NCBI RefSeq assembly: GCF_025823185.1
Contig: NZ_JACKVK010000013.1
Coordinates: 349,151-413,150, forward strand
Source of the DNA: Mycobacterium yunnanensis
Lineage (GTDB): Bacteria; Actinomycetota; Actinomycetes; Mycobacteriales; Mycobacteriaceae
Direction of reading: 5' to 3'
DNA length: 64,000 nucleotides
The notes below the pieces were generated by a model that made no database searches, was not told where the DNA came from, and saw only the letters and a list, made by a program, of their open reading frames with translations. Made by a program: the position numbers and the translations under genes. How positions within the stretch are numbered: the stretch's first letter is position 1; every line of letters starts with the position of its first letter. Shown here one piece after another: positions 33,213 through 41,763 of this stretch.

Positions 33213-34313
33213 TCAGGGTAGGGCGAACCGAAGGACCGCCGCGATCCCGTCCTGCGGCGCGAGACGCTCGTCGACTCGCACGAGTGCCGCACCGGTGATG
33301 ATCGCGGCGCCCGGAAGCGCCTCGTCGGCCCGCAACGTGTGCGTGGGCGCGGCCCCCAGGTCCGAGAGGACGTCGGCGTCGGGGGCGACGGTGAGCGGGT
33401 CGTCGTCGGCGACGACGACGGCATCCCCGACGTCGCCCACCAGGAGGGTCTCCACCGCGCCGGCCCGCAGAGCCTCGCACACCGGGCCGATGCCCTCCAC
33501 CGCCAGACCCGATCGTTGCCCGACGGCCTGCGAGAATTGTCGAGCGGCCGCATCCATGGCCGCCAACCGACGCTTGAGCAGCTCCTGCTCGATCGCGTGG
33601 CTCACCTCGGCGTCGTCGATTCCGCTGTCGCGCGCGCCGACGTCCAACTCGACCACCAGCGCAGCCACCCGCTCCTCCAACGTCGGGCGGAGATCTGCCC
33701 GCGACTTGACTTCGCCCACGACGAACACGATGTCGGGCGCCACCGCGTCGACCAGATGCGCCAGCCGCGCCGCCACCGCACGAAGGTTCTTGCGGCCGGC
33801 CTCCATCGTCCGGCGCTGTGGGTCGCCGTAACCCGGCGTCTCGGCGCTGTCCGCCTTGTGCACCGGGTAGCCGCCACCGTCGACCTCCTCGGCGACCACC
33901 CTCCCTCTGCGGTGGAGGACCACGTCGCCGCCGGCGTGGTCGACGGTGGCGACCACGTAGGTGGTGTGCCACGCGCCGTGCTCGACGATCGGCAGCACGT
34001 ACGGCAGGTCGGCGTAGCGGATGACGGGGTTCTCGATGGCGCGGATCAGACGTTCGTCGTGAAGGATGCCGTCCTGCCCGGCGACCAATCCGCGTCCGCT
34101 GCTTCCCACGGCGGGCGGGGCGCCCAGCACTGCCCCCTCCAGCGCGTCGACGACGTCGGCGGGTGCACCCAACTGCTCCAATTCGGTGCGCACGGCCCGC
34201 CATTTCAGGTGCTGCTGTGCATCCGCGTCCTCGGTGTCGTGCGAGTCGTCGAAGTACACCGAGGCATAGGGGCCCTTCGCCTCGAACAATGATCGAAACC
34301 GTTCGGCCTGCAT
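33213..34313 (-). CDS. Rv2629-type ribosome hibernation factor (Balon / bacterial aeRF1-like)
   Basis: The 366-residue protein matches the mycobacterial Rv2629 family, starting MQAERFRSLFEAKGPYASVY, with VVATVDHAGGDVVLHRRG, a conserved RRTMEAGRKNLRAVAARLAHL and an eL30-like C-terminal domain with AGAVETLLVGD. The family is related to archaeal/eukaryotic release factor aRF1/Pelota, and Balon in Psychrobacter and its mycobacterial homologue bind the ribosome A site in dormancy. In this gene the GGQ-type catalytic loop of release factors is not present. Rv2629 is a dormancy gene in M. tuberculosis. A weak SigF-like site lies upstream. Confidence 0.82.
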   Translation of the reverse strand: MQAERFRSLFEAKGPYASVYFDDSHDTEDADAQQHLKWRAVRTELEQLGAPADVVDALEGAVLGAPPAVGSSGRGLVAGQDGILHDERLIRAIENPVIRYADLPYVLPIVEHGAWHTTYVVATVDHAGGDVVLHRRGRVVAEEVDGGGYPVHKADSAETPGYGDPQRRTMEAGRKNLRAVAARLAHLVDAVAPDIVFVVGEVKSRADLRPTLEERVAALVVELDVGARDSGIDDAEVSHAIEQELLKRRLAAMDAAARQFSQAVGQRSGLAVEGIGPVCEALRAGAVETLLVGDVGDAVVVADDDPLTVAPDADVLSDLGAAPTHTLRADEALPGAAIITGAALVRVDERLAPQDGIAAVLRFALP

Positions 34314-34357
34314 GATCCTCCATCCCTGGTCGACGCCGCGGTCGGCAGGGCGGACGG

Positions 34358-34382
34358 GTGCCCCCTCCGCGGCCGGACAAAC
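34358..34382 (-). promoter_or_regulatory. possible SigF-like promoter for the Balon-type gene
   Basis: GTTT (34382-34379), 15 bases, then GGGCAC (34363-34358). The spacing is right but the -10 departs from GGGTA, so this is a weak candidate. Confidence 0.35.
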
Positions 34383-34412
34383 GGCTGCGGCGGACGTATT
34401 TCGTAGTGTGGG

Positions 34413-35309
34413 CTAGCGATCCGTGCGCGCCGCGCTTCGTCGGGCGCGGATGGCGATGAGCCCGCCACCGATGACCAAGGCCATCCCGCCGTATGTGACC
34501 AGTGTCGGCGGATGGTTCCAGAAGACCCAGTCGGCGACTGCGGTGAAGACGATGACCGAGTAGATGAACGGTCCCAGCTTCTCGGCCGGTGCGTAGCGGT
34601 AGGCCAGCACGATGAGGGTCTGCGACGACAGCTGTGCCAGACCCAGCCCGATCAGCATGGCCCAGGCCGCGGGCACGACGGGGCGCCAGTCGAGCAGCGC
34701 GACGGGCACCGAGAGCAGCGTCGAAATCAAGAAGAAGTAGAACAGCACCCGGAGTATCGGTTCGGTGGCCCCGAGCCACCGCACCGACATCATTGCCACG
34801 GCAAGGAATAACGCGCCGGCGAATGCGGCCAGTTCGCCGACGTTCACGCGGTGGCTCTGCGGCTGCAACACCAGCATCACCCCGGCAAACCCGACGACCG
34901 CTCCGACCCAGGTCGCGGTCGCCACCCGCTGGCGTGTCACCACCCAGGCGATCAGCGGCATCCACAGGGGCGCGCTGTACGTCAGCAGGGTGGCGTTGGC
35001 CAGCGGGATCCGCGTGATTGCGACGAACAGCGCGTACCAGCAGGCGGTCCCGGTGGCCGCCCGCAGGACGTGCAGGCCGATCTTCTGGGTGCGCATCGAC
35101 GACCAACCACCGCGCATCACCACCGGAATCACGAAGAGCAGGCAGATCGCGTTCTGGAAGAGCAGCAGCACGCCCGTCGGGGTGTACTGCCCGGCCATCT
35201 TCGCCACGGTGCCGACCGCCGCCACGCAGAAGAAGGCCGCCGTGGTCAGAAGTGCTCCGAGAACCAGGTTTTCGGGTCGGCGACCCACGCTGGTCCCCGC
35301 GTCGGTCAC
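34413..35309 (-). CDS. EamA/DMT-superfamily transporter
   Basis: The 298-residue protein has ten transmembrane helices in two EamA repeats, with the typical FVAITRIPLANATLLTYSAPLWMPLIAW and, in the second repeat, LAYRYAPAEKLGPFIYSVIV. Such proteins move metabolites such as amino acids, purines or S-adenosylmethionine. GTG 35309 overlaps the stop of the TctC-like gene (GTGA), so the two products are co-translated and may work together. Confidence 0.88.
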   Translation of the reverse strand: MTDAGTSVGRRPENLVLGALLTTAAFFCVAAVGTVAKMAGQYTPTGVLLLFQNAICLLFVIPVVMRGGWSSMRTQKIGLHVLRAATGTACWYALFVAITRIPLANATLLTYSAPLWMPLIAWVVTRQRVATATWVGAVVGFAGVMLVLQPQSHRVNVGELAAFAGALFLAVAMMSVRWLGATEPILRVLFYFFLISTLLSVPVALLDWRPVVPAAWAMLIGLGLAQLSSQTLIVLAYRYAPAEKLGPFIYSVIVFTAVADWVFWNHPPTLVTYGGMALVIGGGLIAIRARRSAARTDR

Positions 35310-36265
35310 CCCCGCGCCGCCCGCAACGCGGTCTGCACGTCGGCCTGAGTCTTGGCCAGAAAGTTCTGGAATTCCTCACCCACCATGAAGGTCGTCGTGA
35401 ACTGGCTTCGCTCCGCCGTGTCCCTCCACGTCGCGGTGTCCACCATCTTCGCGAGCGCCTGCTGCCAGTAGTCGACCGCGTAGGCGGGCATGTCCGGCGG
35501 GCCGTAGAGGCCGCGCCAGTTCGACAGCGTGACGTCGAACCCCTGCTCTCTGGCGGTTGGCACGTCCAGTCCCGGCAACCTGTCCTCCGCCAGCACGGCC
35601 AATCCCTTGAGATCCCTTGTCTTCACCTGGCCGATGAACTCGCTCACCCCTCCGATGGCGACGCCGACCTCCCCGCTGGCGAGAGCGGCACTCTGATCCC
35701 CGCCACCCTCGTGGGTGACGTAGTGAACCCTCGACGGGTCGCCGCCGGCGGCGGAGACCAACAGGTCGAATGGAGCCTGGTCGTCGAGGGCGGCGCCGAT
35801 CGCCACACGCGACGGGTCGGACCTGACGGCCGCCAAGAGGTCACCGAGGTTCTGGAACGGGGCGTCGGGGCGCGCGACGACCATGAAGTACTCGGTCATC
35901 AGCCGGGCGATCATGGTGACGTCGCCGTACCCGTACCTCGACGTGCCACTGAGCTGGTTGGTCATCATCGACAGCGAGGTCACCGAGATCTGGTCGTCGG
36001 CCCCGCGATACTGCTCCACCATCGTGGCCAGGAAGTCGGCTCCGCTGCCGCCCGGGCGGTTCTGCACCGGCAGCGGCACGTCGACGATGCCCTCCTTCTG
36101 CAGCGAGTCCACCACCGCGCGGATGGTCAGGTCGAACCCGCTGCCCGGTGACGCACCCGCGGTCATCGTCACCGGCCCTGCCGGGTAGCCGTCGGCGGAG
36201 GCGGAGCCCTGACACCCCGCCAGCACCAGACAGGCGGCGAGCAGGGTGAAGCAAGCGTGTCTCAT
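35306..36265 (-). CDS. TctC/Bug-family solute-binding lipoprotein
   Basis: The 319-residue receptor has a lipobox LVLAGC. TctC family features include PAGPVTMTAGASPGSGFDLTIRAV, PVQNRPGGSGADFLATM, PDAPFQNLGDLLAAVR, and GVSEFIGQVKTRDLKGLAVL. These receptors usually serve the tripartite TctABC transporter for carboxylates, but no tctA or tctB is visible here. Instead, an EamA transporter gene overlaps its stop. It follows an SDR gene by two bases. Confidence 0.87.
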   Translation of the reverse strand: MRHACFTLLAACLVLAGCQGSASADGYPAGPVTMTAGASPGSGFDLTIRAVVDSLQKEGIVDVPLPVQNRPGGSGADFLATMVEQYRGADDQISVTSLSMMTNQLSGTSRYGYGDVTMIARLMTEYFMVVARPDAPFQNLGDLLAAVRSDPSRVAIGAALDDQAPFDLLVSAAGGDPSRVHYVTHEGGGDQSAALASGEVGVAIGGVSEFIGQVKTRDLKGLAVLAEDRLPGLDVPTAREQGFDVTLSNWRGLYGPPDMPAYAVDYWQQALAKMVDTATWRDTAERSQFTTTFMVGEEFQNFLAKTQADVQTALRAARG

Positions 36266-36267
36266 CG

Positions 36268-37158
36268 TCAACGGTGTTCTCCTGGAGTGGATTCGGTCAT
36301 CTCGGCCAGCTGGGCCCTGGCAGTCATCCGGGCGGTCTCGCGCTCCAGGACGGCGTTGAGCATCCGTGGCGCGACGACGTCGAGTGCGCGCAGGGCGAGC
36401 GCCTTTCGCGGCGCGATGCGTACGGGACGCGTCCTCGCGGCGGTGACCAGCCATCCGGCGGCCTCTTCCGCCGACAGTGCGGCGACTCCGTCGTAGACCC
36501 GGGTGGGGGCGATCATCGGTGTGGCCACCAGCGGGAAGTAGACCGTGGTGGAGTGCACGCCGGCCTGACCCCATTCGGTGTCGACGACCCGACTCACCGC
36601 GCTCAACGCCGCCTTGGAGGCGTTGTAGACGGCGAACATCGGTGACGACTCCGGCAGCACGCGCCACGTCGCGACGTTGACGACGTGGCCGTCGCCGCGA
36701 GCCAGCATGCCTGGGGCCAACCCCCGCATCAGCCTTAGCGGCGCGTAGTAGTTCAGGGCCATCACGCGTTCGACGTCATGCCAGCGCTGCAGGGAGTCGA
36801 TGAGGGGCCGGCGAATCGACCTCGCCGCGTTGTTGACCAGGACGTCGACGCGGCCGACGGATTCGACGAGCGCGTCGACCTGGTCCAGATCGGCGAGGTC
36901 GGCCGTCATCGCAACGGCGTCACCACCGCCGGCGACGATTCCGGCCACGACCTCGGCCAGCAGATCTCCTCGGCGGGCGACGGCGATGACGGTCGCGCCC
37001 TCGGCGGCGAACTTGCCGGCGGCCACCGCACCGATCCCGGAGGAGGCACCGGTCAGCAGTATTCGCTTGCCCCGCAGGTCCACTGGCGCGCGGACGGGCC
37101 ACCGTGGAACGGGTCGCATGCCGGCTAGCCGCAGCGCCTTCGACCACTCCGCGGTCAC
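36268..37158 (-). CDS. short-chain dehydrogenase/reductase, fatty acyl/steroid-type
   Basis: The SDR domain starts DLRGKRILLTGASSGIGAVAA, has VDVLVNNAARS and the catalytic stretch VATWRVLPESSPMFAVYNASKAALSAV with Tyr and Lys in place. The C-terminal tail (APRMLNAVLERETARM) resembles membrane-associated mycobacterial SDRs. The start is uncertain: GTG 37158 gives 296 residues, ATG 37119 would remove 13. It begins a transcript with the TctC and EamA genes. Confidence 0.83.
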   Translation of the reverse strand: MTAEWSKALRLAGMRPVPRWPVRAPVDLRGKRILLTGASSGIGAVAAGKFAAEGATVIAVARRGDLLAEVVAGIVAGGGDAVAMTADLADLDQVDALVESVGRVDVLVNNAARSIRRPLIDSLQRWHDVERVMALNYYAPLRLMRGLAPGMLARGDGHVVNVATWRVLPESSPMFAVYNASKAALSAVSRVVDTEWGQAGVHSTTVYFPLVATPMIAPTRVYDGVAALSAEEAAGWLVTAARTRPVRIAPRKALALRALDVVAPRMLNAVLERETARMTARAQLAEMTESTPGEHR

Positions 37159-37318
37159 CAAACGAGCCACCCCACCGGGGAACCGACCACCCTCTGTGCC
37201 GTCATCGAGACGTCCGATCCTCCGCGGGGGCTGACGCGGCAAACTCTAGAGGACGCGGGCGCCACTATTGGCAAGAGCGTCGAAATTCATCGACGAGGTG
37301 TCGTCCAGAGCCTCCGGC

Positions 37319-38536
37319 TCACCCGTCGGATCGACCGCGTGACGCCCTCAATTGCTCGCCACGCCTGAGGTCGTCGCGCTCCTTGGACTCGTTCTTGTCC
37401 ACCAGACGGGTGTCGCGAGCCGGCAGTTGGAGGTCCCGTTCGGCAGGCAAGCCAGCCTGAAGTTGCCGCCCGCGCTCGAGTTCGGAGTCCAATTCCGCGC
37501 CAAACAGCAACGCCAGGTTGGTGATCCACAGCCACAGGAGGAAGACGATGACACCGGCCAGTGTGCCGTAGGTCTTGTTGTAACTGCCGAAGTTGGAGAC
37601 GTAGAGACCAAAGCCCAGGGACGCCAGGATCCACACCACGATGGCTGCGGCGGCTCCCACGCTGACCCACCGGAACTTTGGTTGCTTGATGTTGGGCGTG
37701 GCGTAGTACAGGATCGCGACCGCCAGGGTGACCAACACCAACAACGCGGGCCACCGGGCGATGTTCCACACGGTCACGGTCGCCGATCCGAGGCCGATGG
37801 TGTCACCGATGGCCCTTGCGAGCGGTCCGGTGACGGCCAAGAGGAACGCGGCGGCGGCCACCACCACGAGCCCGACGAGGGTCAGGAGCAGTTGCAGTGG
37901 GCGCAGTTTCCAGACCGGGCGGCCTTCCTCGATCTCGTAGATCCGGTTCATCGCGCGCCCGAAGGCCCCGATGTAGCCCGACGCCGACCACAGCGCACCC
38001 ACGATGCCGATGACCAACGTGGTCCCGGCCGAAGGGGATTGCACCAACTGTTCGATCGGACCACGCAGGACGTCGACGGCCGAGGAGGGACCAAGGTCCG
38101 CCACGATCTGGAGGATGGCGTCGGTCGTGCTCTTGCCCTGACCGAAGACACCCAGCAGCGAGACCACCACGACCAGCGCCGGAAAGATCGACAGCACGGC
38201 GTAGTAGGTAAGGGCCGCAGCCAGATCCGTGCATTGGTCGGTGGAGAACTCTCGAGCGGTCTTGCGCAGCGCGAACCACAGCGACGGTTTGGTCAAGTCG
38301 GTCGGCGAATCGGGCTTGCGCGGATCGTCGGGATCGGGGGCCGTGGCGTCGGCGGCCGTGGCGTCGGCGGCCGTCGTGTCGGCGGGCGTGGTGTCGGCGG
38401 GCGTGGTGTCGGGATTCGGCGCGTCCGACCGCAGCACCTGCGCGCGCGACTCGTCCTTGGCGCCCATCGCACGTCCCATCACGACGCCGCCGGCGACCAA
38501 CGCCGACGAATACAGTGTCTTCGACAAGATGGACAT
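37319..38536 (-). CDS. YihY/UPF0761 (BrkB-like) inner-membrane protein
   Basis: The protein of 405 residues has an N-terminal alanine/acidic low-complexity tail (five copies of a DTTPA/DATAA pentapeptide), then ALTYYAVLSIFPALVVVVSLLG. The YihY core of about six helices follows, with GALWSASGYIGAFGRAMNRIYE and FGSYNKTYGTLAGVIVFLLWLW. It ends in a charged cytoplasmic tail. The function of the family is unsettled. It lies 23 bases downstream of the isochorismatase gene and should share its SigF promoter. Confidence 0.88.
   Translation of the reverse strand: MSILSKTLYSSALVAGGVVMGRAMGAKDESRAQVLRSDAPNPDTTPADTTPADTTAADATAADATAPDPDDPRKPDSPTDLTKPSLWFALRKTAREFSTDQCTDLAAALTYYAVLSIFPALVVVVSLLGVFGQGKSTTDAILQIVADLGPSSAVDVLRGPIEQLVQSPSAGTTLVIGIVGALWSASGYIGAFGRAMNRIYEIEEGRPVWKLRPLQLLLTLVGLVVVAAAAFLLAVTGPLARAIGDTIGLGSATVTVWNIARWPALLVLVTLAVAILYYATPNIKQPKFRWVSVGAAAAIVVWILASLGFGLYVSNFGSYNKTYGTLAGVIVFLLWLWITNLALLFGAELDSELERGRQLQAGLPAERDLQLPARDTRLVDKNESKERDDLRRGEQLRASRGRSDG
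38339..38412. repeat. five tandem copies of a 15-bp coding repeat
   Basis: Units of the GGCCGTGGCGTCGGC type at 38339, 38354, 38369, 38384 and 38399 encode a D-T/A-T-P/A-A pentapeptide on the minus strand, in the N-terminal tail of the YihY-like protein. The number is a likely length polymorphism. Confidence 0.8.
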
Positions 38537-38559
38537 CACTCGCTCCGTTTCCCGTGGCT

Positions 38560-39096
38560 CTAACAACAGTCGGCTGCAGGCAGCAGGGTGGCGGCCATGT
38601 TCTGCTCCATCATCTTCAGTGCGGCAGCGCCGAGGTCGGCGTCGATGTGCGCGACGGTATCCGGGGCTACGACTACCTCGAAGTGCCGCACGTGCGCGTC
38701 CAGTGCGGTATAGAGGATGCACTGTTCGGTCACCTGCCCCGTGATGACGACGCGCTTGGTGCCGAGCCTGCCCAACAGGTACCCCAGCGGGGTCGAGTAG
38801 AACGCGCTGTGGCGAACCTTCGTCAGCATCTTGGAGCCCGGTGCCGGCTTCACCGGATCTACGAGGTCGGGACGGCGGCCGCCCATGGCGGCGTCGATCA
38901 AGTCGCGATGGTCGGCACAAAAGTCGCCGTAGTTGTCGTTGACCCACACCACGTCGACGTCGTCCGCCCGCCGGGCACGCCTTATCAGATTCGCCAACGG
39001 CTCGATCGTCTGCTCCACGTTGGGAATCAGCTTGTCGGCGTCCGGATGATCGTAGGCGTTGAGCACGTCGACGACGAGAACCATTGTCGCACTCAT
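38560..39096 (-). CDS. isochorismatase-family cysteine hydrolase
   Basis: The 178-residue protein has the catalytic triad of the family: Asp in VLVVDVLNAYDHPDA, Lys in LTKVRHSAFYSTPL, and Cys in VVITGQVTEQCILYTALDAHVR. It hydrolyses an amide or enol-ether bond, as in nicotinamidase-like or isochorismatase enzymes; the substrate is unknown. It starts very close to a SigF -10 element (ten bases), so the mRNA has almost no leader. The YihY gene follows. Confidence 0.87.
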   Translation of the reverse strand: MSATMVLVVDVLNAYDHPDADKLIPNVEQTIEPLANLIRRARRADDVDVVWVNDNYGDFCADHRDLIDAAMGGRRPDLVDPVKPAPGSKMLTKVRHSAFYSTPLGYLLGRLGTKRVVITGQVTEQCILYTALDAHVRHFEVVVAPDTVAHIDADLGAAALKMMEQNMAATLLPAADCC

Positions 39097-39105
39097 GCTT
39101 TAGCC

Positions 39106-39130
39106 CTACCCCGGCTCGCCGCCGGCAAAC
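39106..39130 (-). promoter_or_regulatory. SigF-type promoter for the isochorismatase-yihY unit
   Basis: On the minus strand, GTTT (39130-39127), 15 bases, GGGTAG (39111-39106), matching the SigF consensus. The start codon is only 9 bases further on. Confidence 0.75.
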
Positions 39131-39151
39131 GGTGACGGGCCAGGGCGTCGG

Positions 39152-39427
39152 TCAATCCTCCGTCGCCGTTGGGCTCTGTTCGGATTCCCACTTGGACTCC
39201 ATCGACCGTGACACGACGGCATCACCGGGCAGTTCGACGTCGAAGGTCTCCCCGTCGTCCAGCTCGAGGGTCAAGGTAACCGTCGCCGCGCCTGGCGCCT
39301 GAGGGGCGTCGACGAAGACGACCTTGTATTCGCGCTCGCCCACGCCCTCGTCGCCGGGCACGTCGAGGCGAACCAGGTCACCGGGGGCTACCTCGTCGAC
39401 CCGAGCCTGATCGGAGATGCCGGTCAT
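39152..39427 (-). CDS. small hypothetical protein coupled to the diiron protein gene
   Basis: The 91-residue soluble, acidic protein seems mostly beta-stranded (VAPGDLVRLDVPG, YKVVFVDAPQ, ATVTLTLELDDGETFDVELPG) with a disordered tail. I do not recognise the family. ATG 39427 overlaps the stop of the upstream gene (ATGA), so it is co-translated and is part of the same SigF-driven unit. Confidence 0.72.
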   Translation of the reverse strand: MTGISDQARVDEVAPGDLVRLDVPGDEGVGEREYKVVFVDAPQAPGAATVTLTLELDDGETFDVELPGDAVVSRSMESKWESEQSPTATED

Positions 39428-40437
39428 GACAGCGGTATGCGCAACGACGACTGGCCGGCCGCCCACTGCGACGTCATGTGGGCGGCGAGTCGGCTCTCCA
39501 CCGCGTCGAACGCCCGCATGCCGAAGACGACGTCGGGTTCCAGATGTGGTTCACGCGCAATGAGATCGGCGACGACGTCGGTGCGCACGACCTGCTCGTG
39601 GACCGCGTCGGCCTCGACGTGCTCGCGGTAGAACCGCACGCACGCCTCTGGTGCCTTCATCCTCACCAGCGCGTCGACCAGTCGTGCCGACCCCGGTGAC
39701 GAGGTGATCTCGGTGGCCGCGAAGTGACCGACGGCCGCACCCCGGAATTCGCGGTGCAGCCCGAACAGCGACATCACGTTCACCACCGCCAAGGTCTCGG
39801 CGGGCACCGCGCCGAGATAGTGCAGATAGCGGGAATCCAGGCCTGCCGCCGACATCAGGTCCCCGAAGAGCTGCTGATGGGCATGATCTGCTCGGCCGCC
39901 GCCGAACTCGTCGAACTCCACCGCGACGAAGGCAGCCTTGGCCGCTCCGGAGAGCCGGGGAATCGCCCAGGCGTGCGGGTCGCCTTCCTTCAGGTGGTAG
40001 ATCGACCGGTGCACGAAGTACTCGAGCATCTGGTCCCAGGAGCCAACGTCGCGTAGTTGATAGGACAGCCCGCTGCCGTCGACCGGCGTGATCGACAGCT
40101 CCGCCATCTCCTCGTCGGCGGAGACGTCGATGGCGCCGACGTCCTGCTGCAGCGCCGTGAGGAAGGAGTCCTCCAAGCGCGCCCGCAGGTGCAACACGCC
40201 CGGGTCCCATTCCCACCGCGGCTCGACGTTGGCGAACCCGCGGTAGTGCAGTTCGTAGCAGACGTAGAGGGCGAGCTGAAGGTCTCGACCCCACGGCGAG
40301 GAATCGCCGACCGGTGCGTCGACCGGGATGAAGCTGCGCCGCGGCGCACGACACTTCAAGTGTGCGATGAGAGCACCGGAGAGCGGGCCGGCGGCAGTCG
40401 GGAGATCTGGCTCGAGATTCGTGGCAGGTGTCGTCAC
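39424..40437 (-). CDS. heme-oxygenase-like diiron protein (iron-containing redox enzyme family)
   Basis: The protein shows the helical HDO pattern with likely iron ligands: Glu and His in LEYFVHRSIYHLKEG, EFDEFGGGRADHAHQQLF, the Glu of HFAATEITS, and FYREHVEADAVHEQ. Members of this superfamily carry out oxidations, N-oxygenations or desaturations of metabolites, so this is likely an oxygenase. The preferred start is GTG 40437 (337 residues). A SigF -10 element ends at 40447, which would put the transcription start below the more distal GTG at 40446, so that one cannot be translated from this promoter. Confidence 0.82.
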   Translation of the reverse strand: MTTPATNLEPDLPTAAGPLSGALIAHLKCRAPRRSFIPVDAPVGDSSPWGRDLQLALYVCYELHYRGFANVEPRWEWDPGVLHLRARLEDSFLTALQQDVGAIDVSADEEMAELSITPVDGSGLSYQLRDVGSWDQMLEYFVHRSIYHLKEGDPHAWAIPRLSGAAKAAFVAVEFDEFGGGRADHAHQQLFGDLMSAAGLDSRYLHYLGAVPAETLAVVNVMSLFGLHREFRGAAVGHFAATEITSSPGSARLVDALVRMKAPEACVRFYREHVEADAVHEQVVRTDVVADLIAREPHLEPDVVFGMRAFDAVESRLAAHMTSQWAAGQSSLRIPLS

Positions 40438-40446
40438 ATTTGGCAC

Positions 40447-40471
40447 TTACCCGGTGGTGGGGCGCATAAAC
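40447..40471 (-). promoter_or_regulatory. SigF-type promoter directly at the diiron gene start
   Basis: On the minus strand, GTTT (40471-40468), 15 bases, GGGTAA (40452-40447). The transcript should start near 40440, so it is essentially leaderless. Confidence 0.75.
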
Positions 40472-40494
40472 GGAGCATTGCGTACAGTCGGGCC

Positions 40495-40755
40495 ATGACC
40501 ACAGCCGACGAGGTCGACGACGCCCAGATCAGCGAGATCGTCGAGCAGGAACTGGCCACCGCTGTCGCCGATCCCGATCCGGTGTACGTGGTCTATCTCG
40601 AATACGAGGGCGAGGAGTACAACTCCGCCCACACCTCCCAGGAGGGTGCCGAGACCCGGGTGCGGGAGACCGCAGCGCAGTGGGGCTTCGCCGACGTTCT
40701 TGGCACCGATCTGGTGACCTACCGCATCACGAAGGTCCCGCTCGAAACACCCTGA
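40495..40755 (+). CDS. small hypothetical acidic protein
   Basis: The 86-residue protein has an acidic N-terminal helix (ADEVDDAQISEIVEQELATAV), then an alternating strand/helix part (VYVVYLEYEGEEY, AETRVRETAAQWGFAD, DLVTYRITKVP). I do not recognise it. TACAGT ends 8 bases before ATG 40495 and is a good -10 element, so a leaderless mRNA is likely. It diverges from the diiron gene. Confidence 0.7.
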   Translation: MTTADEVDDAQISEIVEQELATAVADPDPVYVVYLEYEGEEYNSAHTSQEGAETRVRETAAQWGFADVLGTDLVTYRITKVPLETP

Positions 40756-40923
40756 CGGCGCACTTGGTCGATCTTGATTGCCAGCACCCCCGTCAGAAAT
40801 TTGCTGGCCGTTTCCGAAGCGTGATGATTCCTTCATCGAATTGCTCACGCTTGCGCGTATCCCGAAGTGACATGGCGACACTACGATCAATTGACAACCA
40901 TGTAATTTAGAAAGTCGGGAGCC

Positions 40924-41763
40924 ATGCATCAGGTGTTTCGGTGTGTTCTGGCAATGATCGGAGCCAGCACGCTCGTTGCTGCAGCGCCTGTGGGCACCAG
41001 TATGGCGGCCGCCGCGTCCGCCCGCCTGCCCGCCGTCGCCTCGGTGCTCCCCGCGCGCGGCGACGTGGTCGGCGTGGCCCACCCGGTCGTCGTCACCTTC
41101 ACCTCTCCCGTGACCGACCGGCTCGCCGCCGAACGCTCGGTGGACGTGACGTCCTCCCCCGCGATGACCGGCACGTACGAATGGCTGGACGCCACCTCGT
41201 TGCAGTGGGTGCCCGACCACTTCTGGCCGGCGCACACCACGATCTCCCTGTCGATGGGTCGCCTGAAGACCGAATTCGCCACGGGCGCATCGGTCGTCGG
41301 CGTCGCCGACCTCTCGGCACACACCTTCACCGTCCGCATCGACGGCGTCGAGGCGGGTCCACCGATGACGGTCCCCACCCCACACCACCGGCCGCACTGG
41401 GGTGAACCCGGGGTGCTGCCCGCCTCGATGGGCAGGGCCGAATACCCGACCCCGGTGGGGACGTATACCGTTCTGGGCAAGGACCGTTCGGTGTACATGG
41501 ACTCGAGCAGCGTGGGCATTCCCGTCAGCGCTCCCGACGGATATCAGATGGACGTCGACTTCGCCGTCCGGATCACCAGCCGCGGACTCTTCGTGCATTC
41601 CGCTCCCTGGGCGGTGAATTCGCTTGGCTACGAGAACGTCAGCCACGGCTGCATCAACCTCAGCCCCGAGGACGCGGAGTGGTATTACGACACCGTCAAC
41701 GTCGGCGACCCGGTGATCATCCAAGAGAACAGCATCGAAGTCCCCCGTCCGGTGACGAGGTGA
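40924..41763 (+). CDS. L,D-transpeptidase (YkuD)
   Basis: The 279-residue exported enzyme has a signal peptide (VLAMIGASTLVAAAPVG to about AAA), an immunoglobulin-like domain of the Ldt type (LPARGDVVGVAHPVVVTF), and the YkuD catalytic domain with HSAPWAV and SHGCINLSPEDAEWYY. The Cys is the catalytic nucleophile. It makes 3-3 peptide cross-links or attaches proteins to peptidoglycan. Length and domains fit mycobacterial Ldt paralogues; which one is uncertain. GGGAG lies just ahead of ATG 40924. The 168-base region before it is AT-richer than its surroundings and should hold the promoter. Confidence 0.92.
   Translation: MHQVFRCVLAMIGASTLVAAAPVGTSMAAAASARLPAVASVLPARGDVVGVAHPVVVTFTSPVTDRLAAERSVDVTSSPAMTGTYEWLDATSLQWVPDHFWPAHTTISLSMGRLKTEFATGASVVGVADLSAHTFTVRIDGVEAGPPMTVPTPHHRPHWGEPGVLPASMGRAEYPTPVGTYTVLGKDRSVYMDSSSVGIPVSAPDGYQMDVDFAVRITSRGLFVHSAPWAVNSLGYENVSHGCINLSPEDAEWYYDTVNVGDPVIIQENSIEVPRPVTR

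Noticed and set aside
37243..37318. SigF promoter for the SDR at 36268-37158
   Set aside because: A GTTT occurs on the minus strand but no GGGTA follows at 15-17 bases.
40756..40923. Small RNA or riboswitch in the AT-richer gap before the L,D-transpeptidase
   Set aside because: No known riboswitch pattern or strong hairpin was found; an ordinary promoter region explains it.
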